Positions 32,922 through 42,272 of a stretch of 64,000 bases of DNA are shown in pieces. Position 1 is the first letter of the stretch. Each line of letters begins with the position of its first letter. This DNA comes from Pandoraea horticolens (GTDB lineage Bacteria > Pseudomonadota > Gammaproteobacteria > Burkholderiales > Burkholderiaceae). The DNA lies in the NCBI RefSeq assembly GCF_902459555.1, contig NZ_CABPSM010000007.1, forward strand, positions 1 to 64,000, given 5' to 3'. The notes beneath the pieces are model-generated. The model made no database searches. It saw only the letters and a program-made list of their open reading frames with translations, and was not told the DNA's origin. Both the position numbers and the translations under genes were made by a program.

Positions 32922-34454
32922 ATGGGTATATATTCCCCCCTCATGGAAACGATACCGAAAATCATTTCGGCGCCTGCTGCTGCGCCGGCCACAAGCAATA
33001 CTGCACGTCCCGTGCCGCCGCGCCCGCGCCAATACGATGCGCGGCTTGCGCGCTGGATGGTCGCACCGCTCGTCGATACCCGAGTCAGTCCGAACCACCT
33101 CACGACGCTTCGCCTGATCGTCGGGCTGGCCTGCGCCTGGGCATTTGCGCAAGGGGGCTACGCGATGGCCAATCTGGGCGCCGTGCTGCTCGTTCTGTCG
33201 AACTTCATCGATCATACGGATGGCGAACTAGCGCGCATCAGCGGCAAGACGAGCCGCATTGGCCACCTGTACGACCTGGCCTCGGACGCCTTGGTGACCG
33301 TGCTGCTGTTCGGCGGTATCGGCATGGGCGTGGCGGCTGTCGCCCCGGACCAATACCCGCTGCCCGTGCCGCTCTCGGCATCCGCGCTCGGCTGGATTGC
33401 CGGCATTGCGGTGGCCCTGATCTTCTTCCTGCGCATGCGCATCGAAGACCGCGTGGGCAAGGCCGGCACGAAGCAGGCGTCCGTCGGTGGTTTCGAGACG
33501 GAAGACGTGCTCTATCTGATGCCGCTCGTCACGCTGTTCGACGGCACGCGCGGCTTCCTGATCGCCGCCGCCATCGGCGCGCCGATCTTCGCACTGCTCG
33601 TGATCGCCGACTACGTGCGCGTCATGCGCCGCGCGCTGCCGGTCGAGGCCGGCGAGTCTGCCGCCACGGCCGAGGCCGCCACCGCAGTCGAGGCAGTCCA
33701 GCCGATGGCGCCTGCGGCGTTCGCGGCAGACGCCGAAATCGAACGTGCACTGGACGCCATCGACTTCGACGCCGCGACCCGCGAGTTCAAGTCGCAGGAC
33801 GCATTCATCTATCTCGATAAGTTCCTGCCGAAAACGGTCACGGAACAATTGATCGCCGTGGTCCGTTCGGTCACACCGAACGTCAACCGCAACTACCTTC
33901 CCGGTCACAAACAGGGCGGCAGCGTGAGCCGCCATACGCTCGACGAGCTTGCCCCGTTCGTGGCCGAGCTGTACCGCTCGCCCGCCCTGATGCGCTTCCT
34001 GGAACGTCTGGCCGGTGAAAAGCTGCTGCCGTCGCCGCAAGACGACCCGCACGCGTATGCGCTGTATTACTACACGCGCCCGGGCGATCACATCGGCTGG
34101 CACTATGACACGTCGTACTACAAGGGCCGCCGCTACACGCTGCTGCTTGGCGTGGTGGACCAATCGAGCTGCAAGCTCGAATACCGGCTTCACACCCGCA
34201 ACCCCGGCGTGGCGCAAGTCGAAGGCGCAGTGGCGTATCCGCCCGGCGCGCTGGTGTTCTTCGACGGGGACAAACTGCATCACCGGATCACGCCGCTCGG
34301 CGAAAACGAGGAGCGCGTCTCGCTCACGTTCGAGTATGTGACCGACCCGCGTATGGGCACGTGGCAGCGCTTCATCTCGAACATGAAAGATGCCATCGCC
34401 TACTTCGGTTTCCGCCAAGTGTTTCGTCAGATATTAGGACGGACGAAACGCTAA
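32922..34454 (+). CDS. CDP-alcohol phosphatidyltransferase fused to 2OG-Fe(II) oxygenase
   Basis: A 510-residue two-domain protein, first gene of the phosphonate operon. Residues about 40-235 form a membrane CDP-alcohol phosphotransferase with a complete catalytic motif: Asp97, Asp100-Gly101, Ala104-Arg105, Gly114, Asp118 and Asp122, in DHTDGELARISGKTSRIG followed by HLYDLASD. After an Ala-rich linker (240-270) comes a 2-oxoglutarate/Fe(II) oxygenase with His394-x-Asp396 (WHYD), distal His453/454 and Arg465 for 2OG. The first domain moves a phospho- or phosphono-headgroup from a CMP carrier to a lipid alcohol; given the genes that follow, CMP-2-aminoethylphosphonate is the likely donor. The oxygenase may hydroxylate the headgroup or lipid. 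ATG 32943 is an alternative start. This fusion is unknown to me. Confidence 0.85.
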   Translation: MGIYSPLMETIPKIISAPAAAPATSNTARPVPPRPRQYDARLARWMVAPLVDTRVSPNHLTTLRLIVGLACAWAFAQGGYAMANLGAVLLVLSNFIDHTDGELARISGKTSRIGHLYDLASDALVTVLLFGGIGMGVAAVAPDQYPLPVPLSASALGWIAGIAVALIFFLRMRIEDRVGKAGTKQASVGGFETEDVLYLMPLVTLFDGTRGFLIAAAIGAPIFALLVIADYVRVMRRALPVEAGESAATAEAATAVEAVQPMAPAAFAADAEIERALDAIDFDAATREFKSQDAFIYLDKFLPKTVTEQLIAVVRSVTPNVNRNYLPGHKQGGSVSRHTLDELAPFVAELYRSPALMRFLERLAGEKLLPSPQDDPHAYALYYYTRPGDHIGWHYDTSYYKGRRYTLLLGVVDQSSCKLEYRLHTRNPGVAQVEGAVAYPPGALVFFDGDKLHHRITPLGENEERVSLTFEYVTDPRMGTWQRFISNMKDAIAYFGFRQVFRQILGRTKR

Positions 34455-35477
34455 ATGAACCGGACTGCCATCGTATCTCTCACCCTAGGTTTCGCCCTTT
34501 TTGTCGCCCTGCTCATCTGGCAGGGCACGGGATCGGTGATGTCGACGCTGGCGGTCGCCGGCTGGGGACTGTTGCCTATCGCCGCCTTCCACCTCGTGCC
34601 GCTGGTGCTTGACGCCGCCGCCATTCAGGTGCTGGTGGCGAAATCCTGTTCGCTGCGCCGCGCCACGCTCACGCGCTGGGTTGGGGAGTCGGTCAACAGC
34701 CTGCTGCCGGCCGGTCAGATCGGCGGGCCGATCGCGATGGTGCGTCAAATGAAGCAACGCGGGTTGGCCGGTCGCGAAGCGGCGGCCGCCATCACCGTGA
34801 GCACAACGCTGCAAGCGGTGGCGCAGATCGTTTTCGCGCTGCTGGGATTGGCCGTCTTCGGCATCAGCGCGACACAAGGCGCCGGTGACAGCCTGTGGCT
34901 GCCGATGCTGCTTGCCACCGCGCTCATCTCCGCCCTGCTCTACGCGTTCTACGTCGCACAACGGCGCGGCCTCTTCGGCTGGGCATTCCGTATGCTCGCC
35001 AGAATGTCGTCCAAGCGCGACTGGTCGTCGCTGCTCGACCGGGCGGACGCCGTCGACGAAATCGTGCAACGGATGTACGGCCGGCGCCGTCAGGTGCTCG
35101 CAAGCTTTTTGCTCAGCCTTGTTGGCTGGATCGTCGGCACAGTGGAAGTCTGGCTGATTCTGCAATTCATCGGCTACCCGGTGAGCTGGATCGACGCGAT
35201 GCTGCTCGAAAGTCTCGGGCAGGCGATTCGCGGCGCCGCGTTCTTCGTGCCGGGTTCGCTCGGCGTGCAGGAAGGCGGTTACCTGCTGCTCGCCCCGCTC
35301 GTGGGTCTGCCGGCCGACGCCGCGCTGGCTCTCTCCCTGGCCAAACGTACGCGCGAGCTGCTGCTCGGCGTGCCGGGCCTCGTCTATCTGCATTTCTCCG
35401 AACGTGGCTGGCGCCGCCGGCGTGCCTCGCAACAAAGCGTGTCGCTGCCTGCCGCCACGGATTCTGCACCGCTCTAA
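34455..35477 (+). CDS. hpnL: HpnL-like multi-pass membrane protein (LPG synthase TM / UPF0104 family)
   Basis: A 340-residue inner-membrane protein with about eight hydrophobic segments, of the flippase-like domain found in MprF and in the HpnL family of hopanoid clusters. Family pieces include WVGESVNSLLPAGQIGGP, AITVSTTLQAVAQ and FFVPGSLGVQEGGYLLLAPL. MprF-type domains flip modified lipids across the membrane. It starts at the base after the preceding stop, so it is coupled to the transferase gene, and could move the finished phosphonolipid to the outer leaflet. That role is inferred. The fit to HpnL is by family style and neighbourhood. Confidence 0.75.
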   Translation: MNRTAIVSLTLGFALFVALLIWQGTGSVMSTLAVAGWGLLPIAAFHLVPLVLDAAAIQVLVAKSCSLRRATLTRWVGESVNSLLPAGQIGGPIAMVRQMKQRGLAGREAAAAITVSTTLQAVAQIVFALLGLAVFGISATQGAGDSLWLPMLLATALISALLYAFYVAQRRGLFGWAFRMLARMSSKRDWSSLLDRADAVDEIVQRMYGRRRQVLASFLLSLVGWIVGTVEVWLILQFIGYPVSWIDAMLLESLGQAIRGAAFFVPGSLGVQEGGYLLLAPLVGLPADAALALSLAKRTRELLLGVPGLVYLHFSERGWRRRRASQQSVSLPAATDSAPL

Positions 35478-35492
35478 AGAAGGATATTCATC

Positions 35493-36257
35493 ATGCGGGC
35501 CATCATTCTCGCAGCAGGCATGGGCCTGCGTTTGCTACAGCCCGAAGATAAGCAGTCGCCCAAGTGCCTGCTGCCGTTCGACGGCATGTCGCTGCTCGAG
35601 CGCCACCTGCGCATGCTCGCGGCGGCGGGAATCACCGATGTCGTGCTGGCGCTCGGCTTCCATCACGAGCAAGTGAGCGAAGCCCTCGATCGCCTGAACT
35701 GGACGCCGCGTCCACAGATCCGTCTGAACCCGGAGTTCCATCTGGGCAGCGTGCTGACCCTGCACACGGCCGCCGATGCGATGACCGCTGGCGGCGACGT
35801 GCTCGTCATGGACGCGGATGTGCTCTACGACCAACGCATCTTCAACGCTCTGGTGGCCGGTGAGACGGCGAACCGTCTGCTCATCGACCGCGATTTCGAA
35901 GTCGGCGACGAGCCGGTCAAGTTGTGCCTGCGCAACGGTGTCCCCGTCGAACTGCGCAAACAGGTGATGGCCGGTCTCGAATATGACACCGTGGGCGAAT
36001 CGGTCGGCTTCTTCCGCTTCAACGAAGCGACGGCGACACGTCTGGCGGAAATCGCCCGCGATTACGTCGAATCGAGCCGCGCCAAGATGCCGCACGAAGA
36101 AGCCGTGCGCGATCTGCTGCTCGAGCGCGGCGCGCAATTCGAAACGGCCGATGTCACGGGCTTCCCGTGGATCGAAATCGACTACCCTGAAGATGTAAAG
36201 CGCGCCACCGAACAGGTGCTGCCGCAACTCGAACCGCTCACGATGGTGTCAGAATGA
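35493..36257 (+). CDS. Nucleotidyltransferase (stand-alone)
   Basis: A 254-residue sugar-phosphate-type nucleotidyltransferase. It opens with the signature [10 protein letters not shown] (residues 5-14), has [10 protein letters not shown] with the phosphate-binding Lys and MDADVLYD with a metal Asp. The fold serves CTP:phosphocholine, CTP:phosphoinositol and CTP:2-AEP transferases. It lies 15 bases after the HpnL-like gene and overlaps the PEP mutase fusion gene by four bases. As the fusion carries a second, altered domain of the same kind, this intact one is the stronger candidate for making CMP-2-AEP; the division of labour is not known. Confidence 0.82.
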   Translation: MRAIILAAGMGLRLLQPEDKQSPKCLLPFDGMSLLERHLRMLAAAGITDVVLALGFHHEQVSEALDRLNWTPRPQIRLNPEFHLGSVLTLHTAADAMTAGGDVLVMDADVLYDQRIFNALVAGETANRLLIDRDFEVGDEPVKLCLRNGVPVELRKQVMAGLEYDTVGESVGFFRFNEATATRLAEIARDYVESSRAKMPHEEAVRDLLLERGAQFETADVTGFPWIEIDYPEDVKRATEQVLPQLEPLTMVSE

Positions 36258-37963
36258 ACGCTCCCGACGCATTCACCCCGCCGCCGACCGCCACGCGCGC
36301 GTCGCAACTGCGCGCCATGCTGCGCAGTAATCAACTCGAATTCCTGATGGAAGCCCACAACGGCCTGTCCGCACGTATCGTGCGTGAAGCAGGCTTCAAG
36401 GGCATCTGGGCATCGGGCCTTGCCATCTCGGCGCAGTTCGGTGTGCGCGACAACAACGAAGCCAGTTGGACGCAGGTTGTCGAGAACCTCGAATTCATGG
36501 CCGACGCCAGCGATCTTCCGATCCTGCTCGACGGCGACACCGGCTATGGCAACTTCAACAACATGCGACGCCTCGTGCGCAAGCTCGAACAACGTGGCGT
36601 GGCCGGCGTGTGTATCGAAGACAAGATATTCCCGAAGACCAACAGCTTCATCGGCGGCGAGCGCCAGCCGCTCGCGGACATCGACGAATTCTGCGGCAAA
36701 ATCAAGGCAGGCAAGGACTCGCAGGCCGACGACGACTTCTCGATCGTGGCGCGCGTCGAAGCACTGATCGCCGGCTGGGGCATGGAAGAAGCCCTGCGCC
36801 GGGCCGAAGCCTATCGTCAGGCCGGTGCCGACGCCATCCTGATTCACAGCAAACTCAAGCGTGCCGACGAAATCGTGCAATTCGCCCGCGAGTGGGATAA
36901 CCGCTGCCCGCTGGTGATCGTGCCGACCAAGTACTACAGCACGCCCACCGATGTGTTCCGCGAAGCCGGCATCAGCGTCGTGATCTGGGCGAACCACCTG
37001 ATTCGCTCCGCCACGTCGGCCATGCAGGCCGTGGCCGCCGAAATCCACCGCAGCGAGACCCTCGTCAACGTCGAAGACCGTATTGCGACCGTCGATGAGA
37101 TCTTCCGCCTGCAAGACGCCGACGAATACACCGAAGCGGAAGACCGTTACCTGTCTGCTGCGAACGCACCGCGCTCGGCCATCGTGCTCGCCGCCAGTCG
37201 TGGCAAGAACCTCGAGAGCGTGACGACCGACCGTCCGAAGGTGATGCTGCCCGTTGCTGGCAAGCCGTTGCTGCGCTGGCTGGTCGACGGTTTCAAGAAG
37301 CAGAATGTGAACGACATCACGGTCGTGGGCGGCTATCGCGCCGACGCCATCGAGACCGCAGGCATTACGCTCGCCGTCAACGAACGGTATGCCGAAACCG
37401 GCGAACTCGCCTCACTCGCCCGCGTGGCTAATGCCTTCACGCACGACACGGTGATCTCCTACGGCGACCTGCTGTTCCGCAGCTACATCGTGCGCGATCT
37501 GGTGGAGAGCAACGCCGATTTCACCGTTGTCGTCGACTCGACGGCCGCGACGACGGCCAATGCCGCCAACGCCAGCGTGCGCGACTTCGCGTACTGCTCG
37601 GCGGGCGACGACCGTGGCCTGTTTGGCCAGCAAGTGCTGCTGGAGAAGATCAGCGGCAACGCTGCGGACGACGGGCGCACGCCCAATGGCCGCTGGATCG
37701 GCTTGCTCGGTGTGCGTGGCGACGAAGGCCGTGCGCAACTGCAACGCGTCTTCACGGCATTGCAGGCACGCCCAGACTTCGACCAGCTCGGCATACCCGA
37801 ACTGATCAACGCCCTCGCGGCGGACGGCGCCAAGATCGAAGTGCAATACGTGCACGGCCACTGGCGTGGCGTGAACGACATGGAGGAATTCCGCCGCGCG
37901 GCAGACTTCGCCCATGGTCAGACGCCGTTTAGCAGCGCCGCCCCGGAGGCCCAAGGTGATTGA
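36254..37963 (+). CDS. Phosphoenolpyruvate mutase fused to nucleotidyltransferase
   Basis: A 569-residue fusion. Residues about 18-295 are PEP mutase, the enzyme that makes the C-P bond by turning PEP into phosphonopyruvate: Asp93 and Asp95 in LLDGDTGYG, and the diagnostic EDK-x5-NS loop at 122-131 ([11 protein letters not shown]), which separates true mutases from isocitrate lyase relatives. Residues about 307-560 are a nucleotidyltransferase domain resembling PntC-type CTP:2-AEP cytidylyltransferases, with [14 protein letters not shown] (Lys329) but a changed signature loop LAASRGKNL where AAG is usual. This couples the first and the activating step in one chain. It overlaps neighbours on both sides. 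Confidence 0.88.
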   Translation: MNAPDAFTPPPTATRASQLRAMLRSNQLEFLMEAHNGLSARIVREAGFKGIWASGLAISAQFGVRDNNEASWTQVVENLEFMADASDLPILLDGDTGYGNFNNMRRLVRKLEQRGVAGVCIEDKIFPKTNSFIGGERQPLADIDEFCGKIKAGKDSQADDDFSIVARVEALIAGWGMEEALRRAEAYRQAGADAILIHSKLKRADEIVQFAREWDNRCPLVIVPTKYYSTPTDVFREAGISVVIWANHLIRSATSAMQAVAAEIHRSETLVNVEDRIATVDEIFRLQDADEYTEAEDRYLSAANAPRSAIVLAASRGKNLESVTTDRPKVMLPVAGKPLLRWLVDGFKKQNVNDITVVGGYRADAIETAGITLAVNERYAETGELASLARVANAFTHDTVISYGDLLFRSYIVRDLVESNADFTVVVDSTAATTANAANASVRDFAYCSAGDDRGLFGQQVLLEKISGNAADDGRTPNGRWIGLLGVRGDEGRAQLQRVFTALQARPDFDQLGIPELINALAADGAKIEVQYVHGHWRGVNDMEEFRRAADFAHGQTPFSSAAPEAQGD

Positions 37964-39146
37964 GGCCGGACAGTTCGTCGAAGCCGCGCGCAAGCACGGC
38001 TTCACCTGGTACACCGGCGTGCCGTGTTCGTTCCTCACGCCGTTCATCAACTACGTGCTGCAAGACCCGACGCTGCACTATCTGTCGGCGGCCAACGAGG
38101 GCGACGCCGTCGCCATCGCGGCCGGCGCCACGCTCGGTGAGGGCGGTGGCGCACGCTCGGTCACGATGATGCAGAACTCGGGCCTCGGCAACGCCGTGAG
38201 CCCGCTGACTTCGCTCACATGGACCTTCCGCCTGCCGCAGTTGCTGATTGTGACCTGGCGTGGCCAGCCGGGCATTACCGATGAGCCGCAACACGCCCTC
38301 ATGGGCCCGATCACGCCGGCCATGCTCGACCTGATGGAAGTGCCCTGGGAGTTGTTCCCCACCGAGTCCGAGGCGATTGCGCCGGCGCTGGAGCGCGCGG
38401 TCCGTCACATGGACGAGACCGGACGCCCCTACGCACTCGTGATGCAAAAAGGCAGCGTGGCGCCCTACCCGCTGCAACCGGCCGAGCGCCCGGCGCGTCC
38501 GGTACAGCCCGCGCCGGTGTCGCTCATGAAGGGTGTCTCCCCGTCCGAGCTGCCAGCGCGTCGCGAGGCGCTGGCCCGTGTGATCGCCCACACGCCGCTC
38601 GAAGACACTGTCGTGCTGGCATCGACCGGCTTCTGCGGCCGCGAACTGTATGCGCTCGACGACCGCGCCAACCAGTTGTACATGGTTGGCTCGATGGGCT
38701 GCGTCACGACGCTGGCGCTGGGCCTCGCCTTGGCACGCCCCGACCTGCGCGTGGTCGCCCTCGACGGTGACGGCGCCGCGCTCATGCGCATGGGCGCCTT
38801 TGCCACGCTGGGCGCGTACGGTCCGTCGAATCTCATTCATCTGCTGCTCGACAACGCATCGCACGACTCGACCGGCGCGCAGGCCACGGTCTCGCCGACG
38901 GTGTCGTTCGCGGGCGTGGCTGCCGCAAGCGGTTATGCGCTCGCGCTCGAAGGGGATACGCTCGACGTCATCGAGCCGTTGTTCGACAGCCGCACCGCCG
39001 GGTTGAGCGAGGGTCCGCGTTTCGCTTGCCTGATCACGCGTCCGGGCACGCCTGACGGACTGCCGCGCCCGAAGATCACGCCGGAAGCCGTGAAGGCACG
39101 CCTGATGGACCATATTGCACAACAACGCGTACAGGCTTCGGCCTGA
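37956..39146 (+). CDS. Phosphonopyruvate decarboxylase
   Basis: A 396-residue ThDP enzyme that decarboxylates phosphonopyruvate to phosphonoacetaldehyde, making C-P bond formation irreversible. The N-terminal part has [17 protein letters not shown] and the [16 protein letters not shown] pyrimidine-binding Glu region; the ThDP motif starts at [11 protein letters not shown] and runs to [12 protein letters not shown]. The start is a GTG at 37956 with GGAGG upstream, inside the last eight bases of the PEP mutase gene; an in-frame ATG at 37914 would overlap more and has no matching N-terminus. Both ThDP domains are fused in one chain, as is usual for Ppd. Confidence 0.9.
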   Translation: MIEAGQFVEAARKHGFTWYTGVPCSFLTPFINYVLQDPTLHYLSAANEGDAVAIAAGATLGEGGGARSVTMMQNSGLGNAVSPLTSLTWTFRLPQLLIVTWRGQPGITDEPQHALMGPITPAMLDLMEVPWELFPTESEAIAPALERAVRHMDETGRPYALVMQKGSVAPYPLQPAERPARPVQPAPVSLMKGVSPSELPARREALARVIAHTPLEDTVVLASTGFCGRELYALDDRANQLYMVGSMGCVTTLALGLALARPDLRVVALDGDGAALMRMGAFATLGAYGPSNLIHLLLDNASHDSTGAQATVSPTVSFAGVAAASGYALALEGDTLDVIEPLFDSRTAGLSEGPRFACLITRPGTPDGLPRPKITPEAVKARLMDHIAQQRVQASA

Positions 39147-39188
39147 GCGGTCTCCCCCATTCACGAAATCTGCCGAGGAAGCTTCGCC

Positions 39189-40262
39189 ATGCTGTTACTG
39201 AATCCGGGCCCCGTCACCCTGACCGAGCGCGTCCGCAAGAGCCTGCTGCAACCCGATCTGTGCCACCGCGAGCCCGAATTCTTCGATCTGCAAGAGGAAG
39301 CCCGCGCACGTCTGACGGCGGTCTACGGCCTCGATCCGGCCGTGTGGGCCCCCGTGTTGATGACCGGCTCGGGCACGGCAGCCGTCGAAAGCATGACCGC
39401 AGGTCTCGTGCCGGAAGGCGGGCGCCTGCTGATCGTCGAGAATGGCGTGTATGGCGAGCGCATCTCGCAGATTGCGAAGCAATACCGTATCGATCACGAC
39501 GTCATTCACTTCGAATGGATGCAAGCGCCCGATCTGACGCAGATCGTCGACAAGCTCGACACGGCGGGAGACCGCCCGTACACGAACGTGGCGATCATCC
39601 ATCACGAGACGACGACAGGCCGCCTGAACGATCTGGCCGGTATCGCCGCCGCCTGTCGCGAGCGCGGCATCGATCTGCTGGTCGACGGCGTGAGCAGCTT
39701 CGCCGCCGAAGCCATCGATTTCGACGACTCGAGCATCGTGGCCGTTGCCGCTACCGCGAACAAGTGCTTGCACGGTGTGCCGGGGGTGTCCTTCGTGATG
39801 GTGCGCAAGGACGCCCTCGCCAAGGCCGCCAGCCGCACGTATTACCTCGACATCGCACGCCTCGCGAAGCTGCAGGCCGAGCGCAATACGCCGTTCACGC
39901 CGTCTGTGCACGCGTACTACGCACTGGTCGAAGCACTGCGCGAACTCGACGACGCCGGTGGCTGGCAAAAGCGTCATACCCATTACGGCGCGCTCGCCGA
40001 GCAAGCGCGCGCCGGTCTGGCCGCGCTGGGCATCGACAGCGTCTTGCCGCCGGGTGAGTCGTCGGTGGTGCTGCGCGCCTACAAGTTGCCTGCGGGTGTC
40101 GACTACGTGCGCCTGCACGACTGGCTCAAGGCCGACGGTTTTGTGATCTACGCGGGGCAAGGCGGTTTGTCCAAGGCGCTGTTCCGTATCTCGACGATGG
40201 GCAACCTCACGGCCGCCGACATCGATCGCCTGCTGGCTTCCTTCGCCAGGCTGGTGAAGTGA
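39189..40262 (+). CDS. 2-aminoethylphosphonate transaminase (PhnW-like)
   Basis: A 357-residue class V aminotransferase. The start [18 protein letters not shown] and CHREPEF are typical of 2-AEP:pyruvate transaminases; the PLP lysine is Lys192 in [12 protein letters not shown], and Asp166 in [10 protein letters not shown] contacts the cofactor. In degradation such enzymes make phosphonoacetaldehyde; here, beside PEP mutase and Ppd and with no phosphonatase, the reverse direction to 2-aminoethylphosphonate is expected. It follows the decarboxylase by 42 bases and precedes dxs by 22. Confidence 0.9.
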   Translation: MLLLNPGPVTLTERVRKSLLQPDLCHREPEFFDLQEEARARLTAVYGLDPAVWAPVLMTGSGTAAVESMTAGLVPEGGRLLIVENGVYGERISQIAKQYRIDHDVIHFEWMQAPDLTQIVDKLDTAGDRPYTNVAIIHHETTTGRLNDLAGIAAACRERGIDLLVDGVSSFAAEAIDFDDSSIVAVAATANKCLHGVPGVSFVMVRKDALAKAASRTYYLDIARLAKLQAERNTPFTPSVHAYYALVEALRELDDAGGWQKRHTHYGALAEQARAGLAALGIDSVLPPGESSVVLRAYKLPAGVDYVRLHDWLKADGFVIYAGQGGLSKALFRISTMGNLTAADIDRLLASFARLVK

Positions 40263-40284
40263 GCGCGGGGACGGACGTTCAGCC

Positions 40285-42201
40285 ATGAAAGATTTGCTAG
40301 CCAGCATCCAATCCCCATCCGAGTTGCGCGCGCTCTCGCGCGCCGACTTGCGTCGCGTGGCCGACGAATTGCGTGCCTGTGTGCTCGACAGCGTGTCGCG
40401 TACCGGCGGCCACCTCTCGTCGAATCTGGGCACCGTCGAACTGACGATCGCGCTGCACTACGTCTTCGACACGCCCAACGACCGCATTGTGTGGGACGTG
40501 GGTCATCAAACCTATCCGCACAAGATTCTCACGGGCCGCCGCGACGCCATGCCGACCCTTCGGCAATGGCAAGGCCTGTCGGGCTTTCCGAAGCGCGACG
40601 AGTCGCCATACGACACGTTCGGCACGGCGCATTCGAGCACGTCGATTTCGGCAGCGCTCGGCATGGCGCTGGCCAGCAAGGTCAAGGGCGAGAAACGGCA
40701 CGCGATTGCCGTGATCGGCGATGGGGCGATGACCGCCGGTGAGGCGTTCGAGGCCCTGAACAATGCCGGCATCTACGAAGACCTGCCGTTCCTCGTTGTG
40801 CTCAATGACAACGACATGTCGATCTCGCCGCCGGTCGGCGCGCTCAATCAGTACCTCACGCGACTCATGTCCGGTCAGTTCTACTCGGCCGGCAAGGAGA
40901 GCGTGCGCAATCTGTTGCGCAATGCCCCCGCCCCCATGCGCGAACTGGCGCACAAGCTCGAGGAACACGCCAAGGCCATCGTCTCGCCCACGGGCACGAT
41001 GTTCGAGGAGTTCGGCTTCAACTACCTCGGCCCTATCGACGGCCACGATCTGGACGCGCTCATCCCCGCGCTCGAGAACATCAAGGCGCTCAAGGGGCCC
41101 CAGTTCCTGCATGTCGTGACGCGCAAGGGCCGCGGCTACAAACTCGCCGAAGCCGATCCGGTGCTGTATCACGGCCCGGGCAAGTTCAATCCGAGCGAAG
41201 GGATTCGCCCGGCCGCGCCGGGCACGGTCTCGGCCAAGACCTATACGCAGGTCTTCGGCGAATGGCTGTGCGACGCGGCAGCAGCGGACAAGCGTGTCGT
41301 CGGCATCACGCCCGCCATGCGCGAAGGCTCCGGGCTCGTCGAATTCGAGAAGCGCTTTCCTGAGCGCTATTACGACGTCGGTATCGCCGAGCAGCATGCC
41401 GTGACGTTCGCAGGCGGGTTGGCGACCGAGGGGCTCAAGCCCGTGGTGGCGATCTACTCGACGTTCCTGCAACGCGCCTACGATCAGGTAATTCACGACG
41501 TGGCCCTGCAAAACCTGCCGGTCGTCTTCGCGATCGATCGGGGCGGTCTCGTCGGCGCCGACGGCGCAACGCATGCAGGGGCTTACGACATCGCCTACCT
41601 GCGCTGCATCCCGAACATGGTGGTCATGGCCCCGGCCGACGAAAACGAATGCCGTCAGATGTTGCAGACGGCGCTCGGTATCGACGGCCCCAGTGCCGTG
41701 CGTTACCCGCGTGGCGCCGGCCCCGGCGTGAAGACCGAGGCCGGCTTGACGACACTGCCCATGGGCCGTGCCCAGGTGCGTCGCCGGAGCGCTGCCCCGG
41801 CAGGTCGTCGCGTGGCTATTCTGGCGTTCGGCTCGATGGTGGCGCCGAGTGAGCAGGTGGCCACCGAGTTCGACGCGAGCGTGGTCAACATGCGCTTCGT
41901 CAAACCGCTCGACGAAGCCACGCTGCTCGACATGGCCCGCACGCACGACCTCGTCGTCACGATCGAGGAAGGTGTTGTGATGGGGGGTGCCGGCACGGCG
42001 TGTGTCGAAGCCCTCAATGCCAATGGCGTGCTGGTTCCGGTGCTGCAACTGGGATTGCCCGACACGTACATCGATCAGGGCACCGCCGCGCAGCAGCTCG
42101 CATCGGTCGGGCTCGACGCGCAGGGCATTGCGGCATCGATTCGCCGGGCACTGACCGACCGTCTTGGCGGCAAGGTCGAGGCGGTGCCGTCGGCCCCCTG
42201 A
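40285..42201 (+). CDS. dxs: 1-deoxy-D-xylulose-5-phosphate synthase
   Basis: A 638-residue ThDP enzyme, full length for DXS, which condenses pyruvate and glyceraldehyde-3-phosphate in the first step of the MEP isoprenoid pathway. Landmarks are [16 protein letters not shown], the ThDP motif [31 protein letters not shown]-like [16 protein letters not shown] and [10 protein letters not shown]. It is the last gene of the phosphonolipid operon and lies next to the hopanoid genes, so it likely raises isoprenoid flow for hopanoids. Whether it is the only dxs in the genome cannot be told here. Confidence 0.95.
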   Translation: MKDLLASIQSPSELRALSRADLRRVADELRACVLDSVSRTGGHLSSNLGTVELTIALHYVFDTPNDRIVWDVGHQTYPHKILTGRRDAMPTLRQWQGLSGFPKRDESPYDTFGTAHSSTSISAALGMALASKVKGEKRHAIAVIGDGAMTAGEAFEALNNAGIYEDLPFLVVLNDNDMSISPPVGALNQYLTRLMSGQFYSAGKESVRNLLRNAPAPMRELAHKLEEHAKAIVSPTGTMFEEFGFNYLGPIDGHDLDALIPALENIKALKGPQFLHVVTRKGRGYKLAEADPVLYHGPGKFNPSEGIRPAAPGTVSAKTYTQVFGEWLCDAAAADKRVVGITPAMREGSGLVEFEKRFPERYYDVGIAEQHAVTFAGGLATEGLKPVVAIYSTFLQRAYDQVIHDVALQNLPVVFAIDRGGLVGADGATHAGAYDIAYLRCIPNMVVMAPADENECRQMLQTALGIDGPSAVRYPRGAGPGVKTEAGLTTLPMGRAQVRRRSAAPAGRRVAILAFGSMVAPSEQVATEFDASVVNMRFVKPLDEATLLDMARTHDLVVTIEEGVVMGGAGTACVEALNANGVLVPVLQLGLPDTYIDQGTAAQQLASVGLDAQGIAASIRRALTDRLGGKVEAVPSAP

Positions 42202-42228
42202 GCAACGCGTTTCATCGTGCTCACAATG

Positions 42229-42256
42229 AAAAACGGCACCTTTCGGTGCCGTTTTT
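42229..42256. terminator. Bidirectional terminator between dxs and hpnN
   Basis: A5 (42229-42233), stem CGGCACC (42234-42240), loop TTTC, stem GGTGCCG (42245-42251), T5 (42252-42256). The symmetric A and T runs let it stop transcripts from both converging genes. Confidence 0.9.
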
Positions 42257-42272
42257 CATTGCGTCGGTGCTG

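Noticed and set aside
40297-42048. A 583-codon open frame antisense to dxs
   Set aside because: It lies fully opposite a clear DXS gene; high GC removes stop codons from antisense frames. The reading is His/Arg/Asp-rich and matches no family.
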